The notes under the pieces: model-generated
Told to the model about the DNA's origin: nothing
Databases searched by the model: none
Seen by the model: the letters and a program-made list of their open reading frames with translations, nothing else
Program-made: the position numbers and the translations under genes
NCBI RefSeq assembly: GCF_036669915.1
Contig: NC_089320.1
Location: 18,969,868-19,033,867, forward strand
Source of the DNA: Pocillopora verrucosa
Taxonomy: Eukaryota > Cnidaria > Anthozoa > Scleractinia > Pocilloporidae
DNA length: 64,000 bases
Reading direction: 5' to 3'
In this document: piece after piece, positions 25,501 to 35,403 of the stretch
Numbering within the stretch: position 1 is the stretch's first letter
How the letters are laid out: the number at the start of each line of letters is the position of its first letter

Positions 25501-25995
25501 TTAAGCAAGGATAACCCAGTGAACTTATGTACTTAAGATTTCTCCTTGTCGCTCAAGGCTTAGTGAATTTATTCTGTAATAAGGAAACAGTAATACACAA
25601 GCACATCCACTAATATATCTATTCTGTCAGTTTCAGGCGTTTTTCGATCAGAGATCTAGCGGTAACACTAAGTTAAATTTGTTTCGAAAAAAAAAATTAA
25701 TTAAATCATCGAGTTCCAGGATATTTATTGGCTTGATTGAGTTATGCATCAACAAAAATTACTTGGAAAAAATAACTTATCACTCAATTGTCATGTAACT
25801 GCTTTTGATGTAAGTCTAGGGGCTGTCTAGATCCCAAAATAATGATCGAGATATATACATACCGGAAGTATCCTTAAATTGTGGTGGTCTTGGTATCCCG
25901 CCTACAACTTCCAACAAAAAAATGTACGCCAAAAATAGAATGGAAACATAGTGCTTTTGTAGTAAAACATCTAAAATGTGGACGTTTTTCACCAT
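19386..25995 (-). CDS. Gene D: secreted vWA / mucin-like / ShKT protein
   Basis: Exons 25863-25995, 24683-24928, 23704-24243, 22766-22960, 21642-22505, 20356-21357, 19798-19927, 19386-19530; 3,255 nt, 1,084 residues. The start MVKNVHILDV leads to a hydrophobic core (ILFLAYIFLLEVVGG), a signal peptide. Residues 45-126 are a basic, probably helical segment; 127-306 vWA; 307-371 an acidic linker; 372-659 a Gly/Ser/Thr/Asn/Pro-rich mucin-like region; 660-993 Pro/Thr/Ser/Lys-rich; 994-1036 ShKT; 1037-1084 a basic tail. This is probably an extracellular structural or mucus-type protein (inference). The 22766 donor (GTTGGT) keeps phase 1. A stronger-looking GTAAGT at 22743 would break the frame with the next exon. 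Confidence 0.82.
19798..19927 (-). CDS. Gene D ShKT-domain exon
   Basis: 130 nt, phases 1 and 2. Cys pattern: QCEDYHPDC, LC, VCMRSCGVC. The donor is AG|GTACGT. Confidence 0.9.
20356..21357 (-). CDS. Gene D Pro/Thr/Ser/Lys-rich exon with Cys knot-like motif
   Basis: 334 codons, phase 1-1. It is low-complexity with many TTK/KPT and SS motifs suited to O-glycosylation. It has one compact Cys cluster, LCQIVCGPGCCPL (Cx3Cx3CC), about two-thirds along. This spacing resembles the second half of a minicollagen cysteine-rich domain (known pattern Cx3Cx3Cx3CC); homology is not shown. Confidence 0.85.
21642..22505 (-). CDS. Gene D mucin-like Gly/Ser/Thr/Asn-rich exon
   Basis: 288 codons of Gly, Ser, Thr, Asn, Gln and Pro with no Cys, ending in a run of GGT triplets coding Gly-Gly-Thr. 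It is an unstructured, likely O-glycosylated spacer. The acceptor may be at 22506 or, 6 nt further in, after CAATAG; both keep frame. Confidence 0.8.
21671..21722. repeat. 9-bp minisatellite coding Gly-Gly-Thr
   Basis: Repeats of CCTGTCCCT-like units on the plus strand, read as (GGT)n protein on the minus strand inside gene D. A likely length-variable site. Confidence 0.8.
23336..23513. repeat. Long near-perfect inverted repeat, MITE-like
   Basis: Arms of about 83 nt, the left beginning AGACATGGTTTGATG and the right ending with its complement at 23513. They close on a loop of about a dozen bases around ACTCCTGTCTA. It lies in the intron between the vWA exon and the next exon of gene D. A single copy is seen here; high arm identity suggests recent origin. 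Confidence 0.88.
23704..24243 (-). CDS. Gene D vWA domain
   Basis: 180 codons, phase 1-1. First motif DGSGK (last Ser lost); third motif VVVMAGKSVDD (MAG in place of TDG). Two Cys (LLECGSRR and SGSCELG) lie in the middle of the domain. MIDAS is probably non-functional. Confidence 0.88.
24683..24928 (-). CDS. Gene D basic helical exon
   Basis: 82 codons, phase 1-1, rich in Lys, Arg and Glu, no Cys. It resembles the 27832-28002 exon of gene C in place (directly after the signal exon) and composition. Confidence 0.75.
25863..25995 (-). CDS. Gene D signal-peptide exon
   Basis: 44 codons. The hydrophobic core LFLAYIFLLEVV is preceded by Lys/His; cleavage is likely near VVGG. Phase 1 donor G|GTATGT. 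Confidence 0.8.
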
Positions 25996-26352
25996 AGTGA
26001 CTCATTTTAAATCCACCGATATGGACCAGGTATTATGTTTCTCGTGAGCCATCGTCATTTTAACGTTATATTCAATTTCCACGGCGATAAGCAATCTTCA
26101 AAATTACTTATGCTAGTTGAAGAATTAAGTGGGAGGTAAAGAACACTTGACCCGTTAATTCAGACCTCAATATAAGACCAACAAAACCCTTTTCAAGCCA
26201 ACTGGTGGTCTGCACTTAAAAGTTATGCATCAATTATTAACTACCGCCAATTTTAAAACTCCTTTATTCTTCAATAACATAACCTACACATTAATATACC
26301 AGAATAAACGTTGGTCAGACATCATAGGTACAATGTATCACTTTCCCAGAAC
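25996..26352. other. Short intergenic spacer between genes C and D
   Basis: About 357 bp of AT-rich DNA containing the 5' flank of D and the 3' flank of C. No exon seen. The tight spacing supports recent tandem origin. Confidence 0.55.
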
Positions 26353-26566
26353 TCAAAAGATAATTCCTACTTCTTTTTTCCTCTTTTTATTTCTTTTGGA
26401 ATGACAATGTAAAAGCTTCTTTGTTAAAAATGCTACTTTTATTTCTCGTTTAATTTCATACTTATCTTTACCACAACGTATTAAACGCTTGATGAGATCA
26501 AGCGCTTTGAAGAAGTCAAAACAAGTTACTAAGTCCTAGGTAAATGATGTCGATCCTGTCGATTTT

Positions 26567-26644
<78 letters not shown>

Positions 26645-28357
26645 GATGAACATTAACTACAATGTGGACAATGAGGAAAAATTAGATACTACCATCTGTC
26701 TTTGGTCACACAGTTAGGATAACAATTACTGGAGTCTCAAGAAACCCGTCCTAGGTTTATGGTGCTAAGATTAAAACATATCAATCCGATTGGCTCGGCC
26801 ATAGTAGACGTCGTTCAGCCCTTACATTGTGTTTCTAGTCTAAGGAAAAAAACCCGAACCACAAAGGGATCATGGATTATTCCAGTTAGCTCCAACAAAA
26901 TCTACCTCCCCATTTCGTACGTTCCTAAAATTAAACAATAAAAAAATTAAACAAATACTGAAAACATACTCAATTGAGCTAATTGGAACAGTACTAATGA
27001 TATTGTTGTTGATGACAATACCACTGATGATGATCATATTAACGATAGTGATTATGGTAAATATACTTATAATAGTAATAAGAATGACAATGATAATAGC
27101 ATCACTCATCCATAAAAAAATATATCAAGGAGCATCATTCATCCAAAAAAACGAAAATCAATTCTTAAACCATATAAGGGAACCTAGCTATGCCTAACTA
27201 TACACCATCGAGCGATGTTGTTTGTAGGCTAGGGCAAGTCTCTAAGAAAGCGCTATCTAAAGAGACTGTTTGCTGTTTATTTCTTAGAAGCTTAAAATAA
27301 AAGCTCAGACGTACTTTTTGCAGTATCCACATGAAAGTGCGCATGTCTCATGGATGTCGCGGAGGTCTTGGAAGAGTCCAGGCCAATCACAAAGTCCATT
27401 TAACGCGTAGGAGCCACATAATGGATGCTGGTCTTTGCAAAGACCTGCAAATAAGGATTTGTAGAGTATATTCAGACAATGATTTTGGTTCTGTGAATGA
27501 ATTAGGAAATTCATGCTAACTCCCTATTGATTCGTGGTAAAGGATACACGGTAATTGCTTCATGGAGGGAAACAAGGGGCTTTGTATCACCTCATAATCC
27601 ATTTTTAAGGGTTGAAGGGGGGGGATAAATCGCTCGCTTGTCTGTAGTCAAGATCAAGGTATTCAAAAAGCTAAGAAGTTTAGTTTTCTTTGCCACCAGA
27701 TTCCCAATTTACAGGAAATATCAGTCCATTCCTAAATGTTTTACCTAAGCTACATAACATCAAAATTCATTAAAAGCAGCGAATAATAAAATAAACATCT
27801 AACAGCACTTTTAAAACAGATATAGCCTTACCAACTTTAAGTGGAACAGTGTACACCTGCAAACTCTTTCGCAAAGGACGAGGCTGCCTGCTCTCTTTGT
27901 GTCTGACTTTGGTTCTTGTTAAAATGAGATCCCAAAGTAACTTTGCTCGAGCAGCTTTATCGCCATCGTCCTCTTTGTAATGGCTGTCGAGCCTCTTGAG
28001 GGCTGTAATGAATAGTTCAATCAAAAATGAAGAGTGGCCCTTATGAATAAGACAAATCGTAGCACCAAATAATAATGGGATAACCACCAAATCAGTTCAT
28101 GTATAAGGTATGGCTGATATGGATTAAGCCTTTATACATCGATCGTATTACGAGCAAAATACGACACCATTTAACCCGTTTGCGGATTACATGAACTGAA
28201 AGATTCGTTTGTGAATCTATAACCTAACAGAAAAGTCTTAAAAATAAAATGACAACTGATGTACTTTACCCGAGTGATGGTTTCTCGGACGAGTCACGAA
28301 GACTAATGGTATAACAACGAATGATAAGTAGAGAAATAGTCCAAAACGGGCGATCAT
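26353..28357 (-). CDS. Gene C: small secreted ShKT protein
   Basis: Exons 28270-28357, 27832-28002, 27315-27444, 26353-26392; 429 nt, 142 residues. Start MIARFGLFLYLSFVV is a clear signal peptide. Residues 30-86 are basic and probably helical (RLDSHYKEDDGDKAARAKLL), 87-129 are ShKT, and the last 13 residues are a Lys-rich tail (NKKRKKEVG). No vWA or low-complexity region, so this is the minimal member of the family. Such secreted single-ShKT proteins in cnidarians include channel-active peptides, enzymes' accessory modules and matrix proteins; no activity can be assigned here. The tail exon is short and so less certain. Confidence 0.78.
26570..26641. repeat. (TC)n microsatellite
   Basis: About 35 uninterrupted TC units, in the last intron of gene C. 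Confidence 0.97.
26985..27115. repeat. ATG/AT-rich low-complexity tract
   Basis: Degenerate GATGAT/AATAATG repeats that yield long meaningless Ile/Met open frames on both strands, within an intron of gene C. Confidence 0.6.
27315..27444 (-). CDS. Gene C ShKT-domain exon
   Basis: 130 nt, phases 1 and 2. Cys pattern: LCKDQHPLC, LC, TCALSCGYC. The donor is AA|GTACGT. Confidence 0.9.
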
Positions 28358-30225
28358 TATTATAGCGGCGAGCCAGCATTAAGTCGTTTCCAGTCGAGAC
28401 TACAATGAATAATCGATAGCCTCCCTAAGTCGATTGCTTCCCTTCTAAGTGGTTTACGACAGGGGGTTTTGTTTGTCTGGGGTGCGGCTATTCACCCTTG
28501 AATATCCTGATGATTGACATGGGGAGTAAATAGGGCGAATGAAGTTTTATACCAGCAATATTATCAGTTTTACAAATCTTCATTTGCTAATAAGCAAGAT
28601 GATGGTTAACCTGAAACAATAGCATATGGAAAAAATAAACATACGGAAGACTTTACTGACATATCACTTGAAGTCCTAGATAATAATTATCAGTGGTGTA
28701 TGTCCTAATGAGTAAGATAACAAAACCACCCGCTAACAAACCAACCATAATGTGATATCTGATCTAATCGCTTTCCAGCCTGGTGATACGACCTTTGATC
28801 AGCTTTACTGCCTCTTTCATTGCTAAAATGATTAAAACAAATGCAAATTGAATATTTTATACTAAAAAGGTTATATCTGCACTTTCCTGACTAATTCCAG
28901 TTTCAACGGACTGTGACACCGTACTCGAAAGAAAGTTTGTTCATGATCAAGGCTGGTTACAAACAAAGTGTTCGATCGTGTATTGATGTAGGTTAGATTA
29001 AAGATGTCTGGCAAGGTTCAATTTTTGATCGGTTGCGGAGGAAACTTGTCCAAAAATATGTACTCCAGTCATTTCCATGCGCTTTTTATTTTTGGAATTT
29101 TATGAAATTTGCTTCATGTCCAAGCCACATTGCTTTAATGACTGTGTTGCTACGCTTTAACAATCACATGATTGTTCACCCTGAGTCTCTGTCTCTACTA
29201 CTTTTTTATTCAGTGTATTTATTAAATAAAACAAAGAAGAAAGGAAAAATGCTTATGGAATTAATTAGTCGGTGATCGAGGTTCCTTTAAGTCCTTGGCA
29301 GTGACTAGAATCGAACTTCTTCTTACAGTAGCACCGCTGGATCAAACGTTAAGGTCATGAGAATGGATGGAATGATTACCACCTGGAGTTTCTCTTGATT
29401 GTTAGACAAATTCTCCTTGTCAATATCACAGGGGCATTTAAAGAACAATTTGTGAATACGCTTGCTGGTTTTAGCTTGCAAAAGGGTTAACAGAATTCGT
29501 AATAATGACGATTCCCCTTAAATCTCTTTAATTTTGGTTCAGGCCTTTGAGTAGTCCTTCATTTCTAGGATACTAGACTCTCGTCGCTTGGATGATCGCA
29601 ATCGAGTCCAACATTGCAGATGTATTTGAGATTAGGCTTATTTGGAAGGAGAGCTCAACTAGTACCTTAGAGGCACCGGCGGGAATCCGGTCAAAGCCTT
29701 AGTTGTTTCAAGCTTCGTTTCTGCAACATCTTAACTTGCAGCTCGACTGCCACACTCTTTTTTTCACTTGTTCATAAACTGAACTATAACTCCGTAGTAT
29801 CGTAAGGTTAAAGGTCGGATTACATCGTTAGATGGAGAAAATTATCACAAAACCAGGTAATCTTCGTCCACAACGTGGAGTGTAACGAGGGTTTTCTGAT
29901 TGGTTGTGTAGTATAAACACGGCACTTATTTTCTCTACAATAATCAATGTGAAATTAAAACAATCTCACAAAATTCTAAAATTTATTTGGAATTATGCAA
30001 CAATTTTTTTACGCTCGTTTCTTTAGAAATAAAAATATATCCATCAAACTTAGCTTTTCGCCATTTAAATTATTCAAAGCTAAATTATTCTAGACTTATC
30101 GTCACTTTTCCCTTTTTGTTGCCATTTGTGGCTGTGCATGTATCACGGCTATCCTACAAAATAGCTATTCGTCGGGCAATTTAAGCCTCCCCATCTTTAG
30201 TAAAAGTAGAACTGTTTCGTGTGAA
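28358..30225. other. Intergenic region between genes B and C
   Basis: About 1.9 kb. Apart from one orphan exon-like stretch at 28775-28832 (see findings), it holds only AT-rich flanking DNA. Confidence 0.55.
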
Positions 30226-30514
30226 TTATTTCAATTTATCGAATGGTTCGCCCGATCCACTATTCAGTTCATCTCCTTCAGTAGGCCTCTCTGACTGAAT
30301 CACACGACCCAAGGCCTGATGACTTTTCTTTACTCCAACTTGTTCTTCTTTAGAGTTGCTTTTAACATGTTGAGACTCGAGTGTTGAATTTCCCTCGAGA
30401 TCCCTATTTCGAATGATTTGTACTAAGGCTCTGTTCAGTTTCGCACGCATTGCAGGCCTCACATGGAGTCCAGAAGGTGTCTGCCTTCGAAGAAGTGCCG
30501 CATTCTCGTCGTAA
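30226..30514 (-). CDS. Gene B terminal charged tail exon
   Basis: Phase 2 entry after TGTTTCAG, 95 codons and TAA. Rich in Arg, Lys, Glu and Ser (LNRALVQIIRNRDLEGN), no Cys. It is the longest of the family's tails. Confidence 0.78.
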
Positions 30515-33500
30515 CTGAAACAGAATAATCGGGAACAGATGTTTAGCTTTCGGTGATGTCTTTAGAGTATACGTTTAAGGAGCAGTGAATATTGGGTAAG
30601 GCGTAGAACATAAAAAACCAGTAAAGGAAGGATACTTGGAGTGGAAAGATGATTTACTCACTTATTACAAATCCCGCAAGAGAAAGGACATATTTTTCGT
30701 ATTTGTTGAATGGTGTGAAAAGGCGATGCATGATTACACATTCCCCTCTTGGCATATTGTCTACATTCCGGTAGAACGTCACGACACTGATCTGTTAAAA
30801 AAAAGAAAACAAAAAAGCCACAATAATCGGGCTGATAAGGATAATAATGAGAGAAAAAGCAAAATCTTAGTGAAGAGAAAAAATTGATACCGTGCTAAAT
30901 AAAATGCATTCATTTGTGGTAGTTTTACCAAATTGTCAATTGTTGATGCACAAGTTTTACAAAGCTGTTTAACAATGATATTCAATCATCTTATTCTATG
31001 CATATCTATCTCAGTAGAGAAACTTTTTCGCAAAGTTAATTAAAATACTTCCTAAATGCTAGTAATGGCTTCTTTGTCATTTGATATAATAAACATAAAA
31101 CTGTCAGTAAATTACCTATGAATATAGGGGGGCCTTTTAATGGATGATCCACCACTATTGGCCTGTTAGATATGATTGGAGGGGCTGGGTGGAGCGAAGC
31201 AGGCACCAAGGGTTGCCTTTCAGGAAAACACGGAGGATGGCACGGTCCCATAGCCGGCGGGGCTGGCACACAGGGTCCTAAGATTGGTGCATGTACTGGT
31301 GGTGCGGGTATACGGCACGGCGAGTGGCATGGACGTGGAATACATATTGGACGGCATGGGGGCCTAGGGCAAGGGTTACATGGTACACATACCATAGGGC
31401 AAGGGGGAGGTGGAGGTTTCTTTGGGGGAGGGGGTGGTGGCGGCGGTGGACTGGAACAGCAACAGCAGCAACAGCAGGCTGGAATCGTTAAGATTTCAAT
31501 AAGAAACTGGACTATAGATAACAAATCCCTAAACATATGAATAACAAATCCCTAAACAGAACTATCCGGTAAGATGTAAATTTCTAATACTGGAGGTAGT
31601 AATAGAGGTATACTCTTCGATGTGAAGTGCTATTTCACCAACTCCTCATCTAGATAAAGGCTATAAAGTACTTACGCGGTCGTGGACAAACTTGTTATGC
31701 GATATAAAAAGAAGAGAAAGTGAATTAGAATATGAGTAATATTTGAGTCTGAGATTATTGCAATCGAATAAAGTTTCAGCAAGGACAACTTGGGAGGAAA
31801 AATTTTATTCTATAAGTCATGACACTTACTTGGCCGAGGACAGCAGATGCATGATCCTAGGAAAAAAAATTGGACTTAGGATAGACATTTGCATTAATCT
31901 GATCTGCTACAGGATCTTGACGGACGTGCATTTTTTTTTCGTTTTTTTTGGTGACTTGCATACTGAAAGTATAGCCTTCACGAACATTTGAATTTGGGGC
32001 TTTCATTCAATGCACGGTAATTAAGAATAAATGAGATTACCTGGTATTGTGGATGGACCACACATTGCTGAAAGGAAATGACAAAGACACGTGTGTTATA
32101 ACTTGTATTACACGCTAATGGACATCTTATCCTATGCTAAGGTAAAATAATGATATATTTTTCAATTTTATCGTTCCTTTTCTTCGCCAAGCTAGATAAA
32201 GGTGGTTCTTAGCCTTAAACGGATCTCTAGTGGCATGTATAACATTGAAACCACAACCGATACAAATAGATAAGTAGCTGATTCAGATATCATACCTCTG
32301 TTGGTCTTAATTCAAGAGTTATGAAAGCATTTCACTTGTTCGAAGTGATCAGGAGGCGATCTTAAGTGTTCCATCATGTTGCACTAAGCAGCCCATAATA
32401 TTTGTGTAAACATGGATATACGCTTTCGATATCATGCACAACCTCAAAAAAGCTTGTTAATCACTCACATCCGGGACAACAAACCGAGCAACATCCAGGG
32501 CGTTCGCCGTAATAACAGGCACGCCTTCCAGCTTGGAGTTTGTTTGGAGCACCCATGTCATTTAGCTTTTTGTAACTGAGGCTTAACAAGTAGTTGCTTC
32601 CATTTCCACTTTGCGCCTTGGCTGATTTATCAGGATATATTCTAATGATGGTCTCTTGGTTTTTATTCGTGATTTGAGGTAGTATAAGTTTTGCCACTTT
32701 CATCGGCATGTTAATGCGGTATGTGCTTCGCCTGGACGCCAATGAGCTGTTGTAGAAATCTTTCACGTTGTAACGACGCGATGCATTGTGGTCTTTATCT
32801 TCAACTGAATGTTTCTCTAGAGTAAAAAAATAAGGTGAAATACTTTATTGCACGTTTTCACACCTGAGGGTTTATTGTTATTTTTTATCGCGGTGCGAAA
32901 CCAATCAAACATGATCAATAAGCACGGTTTGAAAGTAATGCTTCTACGGAATTCTACCCTTAACTAGTATCATTTTTTTATGCTTATCGTGAAGCATATA
33001 AACTGCAAACATATCAGTATTATTTCCTTCAGAATTGTCACTGTCTTTTTTTCCTCTTACAAATTGTCAAATGTCCCAGTCCACCTATTTTAGGAACGCT
33101 GGATTTTGACTTATTTAGCACGCAGCTCGGCTGGTCGATCTATGTGACATAAACCTCCTTAAGAATAAATGGTTGATACTTACAAAGCAATGGACTTCCA
33201 GTCTAAGGGTAAATTTAATTACGAAAATAATAAAGAGAAATTTATATTGCTCCTCTGCAGATTTCTATGTTTGTAGGAAACGAGGCCAGTCAAAGAAATT
33301 TAATATGTGATTAACAAATACAATTCCTGAGGCTTAAGTGTGTTAACTTTTCAATTCAATTCTTTCTTTCGAAAGAACGAAAAAAACCATTAGTACCATT
33401 TAACATAAAGACAAATAGATTAAACAAACAATAAATCAGCACCTCGGTTGATAATTTTAGCACAATTCTACTCTAAATAATTGATGACTCTGAAACAAAG

Positions 33501-33636
33501 CCAAAGCCAAAGCTAAAAGAAATATTGACTACGAAAGAAATGATTACAAACCTGATTTCAGTCGCAATGTCGTAACATTGTGAATGCAGATTGCTACAAG
33601 AAATATTTTAAAATTTTCCAAAAGTCGAAGACACAT
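30226..33636 (-). CDS. Gene B: secreted Pro/Cys-rich ShKT protein, minicollagen-like
   Basis: Exons 33552-33636, 32469-32816, 32041-32067, 31830-31856, 31676-31690, 31116-31478, 30662-30791, 30226-30514; 1,284 nt, 427 residues. Start MCLRLLENFKIFLVAICIHN is a signal peptide. Residues 29-144 are a basic, non-low-complexity N-terminal region ending GCCSVCCPG. Three micro-exons (27, 27 and 15 nt) add more Cys/Pro (MCGPS, CICCPRP, CPRP). Residues 168-288 hold seven consecutive Cys, a polyproline block and CxPC-type repeats. Residues 289-331 are ShKT; 332-427 form a charged tail. Polyproline next to dense Cys motifs is typical of cnidarian nematocyst-wall proteins (minicollagens, known), but Gly-X-Y collagen repeats are absent. 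A disulfide-crosslinked structural role is inferred. Confidence 0.82.
30662..30791 (-). CDS. Gene B ShKT-domain exon
   Basis: 130 nt, phases 1 and 2. Cys pattern: QCRDVLPEC, MC, ICPFSCGIC. The donor is AA|GTGAGT. Confidence 0.9.
31116..31478 (-). CDS. Gene B polyproline/cysteine exon
   Basis: 121 codons, phase 1-1. It opens with seven Cys in a row (TGC/TGT codons), then SSPPPPPPPPPKKPPPPP, then about ten Cys spaced by Pro-rich dipeptides and tripeptides (CPMVCVPCNPCPRPPC), then Pro-rich sequence with hydrophobics. The antisense Gly-rich frames here are shadows. Confidence 0.88.
32469..32816 (-). CDS. Gene B N-terminal region exon
   Basis: 116 codons, phase 1-1. Basic and moderately hydrophobic, with paired Arg (SRRYNV, SRRSTY). 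Ends with the first Cys cluster ACYYGERPGCCSVCC. Not recognised as a known fold. Confidence 0.78.
33552..33636 (-). CDS. Gene B signal-peptide exon
   Basis: 28 codons from ATG at 33636. The hydrophobic core is FKIFLVAICIHNV. Phase 1 donor TCA G|GTTTGT. Confidence 0.75.
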
Positions 33637-35231
33637 GGTAAAACCCACTTGAGAAGGTTTCTCTGACAAAATGCCACATTAAATAGAAGTCTTTGTAGAG
33701 TGTAAATGTTCTTTTACCCATTCCTCTGTGGCATGTTTCAGTCTTCAGGAAATATCACATGTTACTGAACTTCGCGATGTATTTCCAGTGCCGTAAATAC
33801 AACTTCGGAAAAGCAGAGGTAAAAGTGGCTGGTGGTGTTTTTTCTAGGACAAACGACCACCTTAAAATGGAAATAAATAAAAAATCAGGTCGCAAAGGTC
33901 TTCAGCGTCCAAACACAGCGCAGGTCATTTGAAACAAAAGTGTCGTCAAAAAACTTCAAACTTATCGCTTGTTCGGCCAAAGAGGGTAAAGTCACTCAAC
34001 AATAACCAAAATTACCTCACGGCCCCAAAGAAAAACTCTTCTGACGTTGCTGAGTTGTACTGAAACCGGCAATGTAACATACATTGATTGGGACCAAACT
34101 GAGAAGATGAGATAAAGCAGCTGACGATTTAGATAAAAAATGTCCTCAGGTCTTCTGGGATCAAGCATTTCGTGGTAAGACCAAAAATACTGATATCGTC
34201 TTTTAATTACACGGTTGAGGGGTGAAATAATATTTAAACGTTAGATACATAATTTGAAAAGCTTGACCGAGCTATTGACGTTAAAATTGCTATTACACTG
34301 TGTTCCTTCAATGTAGTTTCCAAGAAAGGGACTAAAGCCAGGTTATGGTCGATTATGCCATATAAGCTTTGTAAAGTCAGTTGTATCTAGTCTACATTGG
34401 TTGTGTGGTGAACGATTTATCTGTGCACTGGTTAATATGGATTGCAAAGGGCAACACTCGGTGAGACACTCGGTAAACCACTTAAATCCTTCTCTTAACA
34501 TGATCGTGTCCTTATTGACTGAGTGGGAGGGGAGGATGGGAAAACATTTAGATTGGGGTCATGATGTACATTATCATATGGCCACTAAATTTTGAAAATT
34601 AAATAGGACTTTCTTGCCTAAAAACGAAGGGCGCAAACTAGAAAACTACTGAAAAGACTACAGAAAAAAATTTTTTTTCCAGATTGCTATTTCCGTCCAT
34701 GCACGCACGGGTCTACATACAGGAATCGTTTGTTTTTTCCACAAACACGCGCGGGGGATAGTGAGGGTCATGTGGGCGTTACGCAGTTACGAAGAACGGA
34801 TCTGCCGTTGAGTTTTATTTGACTCTGATGATGACGTCGATAAACTTGTTCAAATTTGATATAGTATCACAGCAAAATCATCGGGATGCTCTCGCTCGTA
34901 AGATCGCATCACATCGACGAATTTCGGTAATTTTCTCATAATGTAAGAAAATTTGAGAAAACGCTGATGCTACGAGGGGAATAATATATTTTAACCAAAA
35001 TATTATCATAGATCAATTCAACGTCAAAATACAAATCTACAAATAAGTTCATTGAGCACCAAGATCGCCTAGAAAGGGTATTTGTCGTAACTTAGGGCTA
35101 CATAAGTATAACCGGTGTATTTGTCTTTCCCCATATTTAAAAGGTTTAATTTAGAGCTCACAATGTAACTGTTATTCAGGTTTGACTAAAACCGTCTCCA
35201 TTATGAGGAGGTAGCTTAGTGTATGGGAACA
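33637..35231. other. Intergenic region between genes G and B
   Basis: About 1.6 kb containing the G 3' flank and B promoter side. I see no exon, tRNA or repeat family in it. Confidence 0.5.
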
Positions 35232-35403
35232 TCACGTCACTGGTTTGACATTTTCCTGCTTCTTCTTCTCTCTCTTTCTTCCTCTTTTAGTTCTTTCTCT
35301 TGGATTTTCTGAATTTGCGGCCTTCTTCCTTTGTATATTATCAGTTCGTTTTGGAATTTCGTCCCTCTTTATCCATATTCCTCCCGATGTATAATCTTGC
35401 TCT
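35232..35403 (-). CDS. Gene G terminal basic tail exon
   Basis: Phase 2 entry after TTAATTTCTTAG, 56 codons and TGA. Extremely basic near its end (TKRGRKREKKKQ). Possibly a heparan-binding or matrix-binding tail (inference). Confidence 0.78.

Noticed and set aside
26870-27197. Ile/Met-rich ORFs on both strands
   Set aside because: Produced by an ATG/AAT low-complexity tract.
31172-31540. Gly/His-rich plus-strand ORF resembling a glycine-rich protein
   Set aside because: Antisense of the polyproline/Cys exon of gene B, which has correct splice sites and phase on the minus strand.
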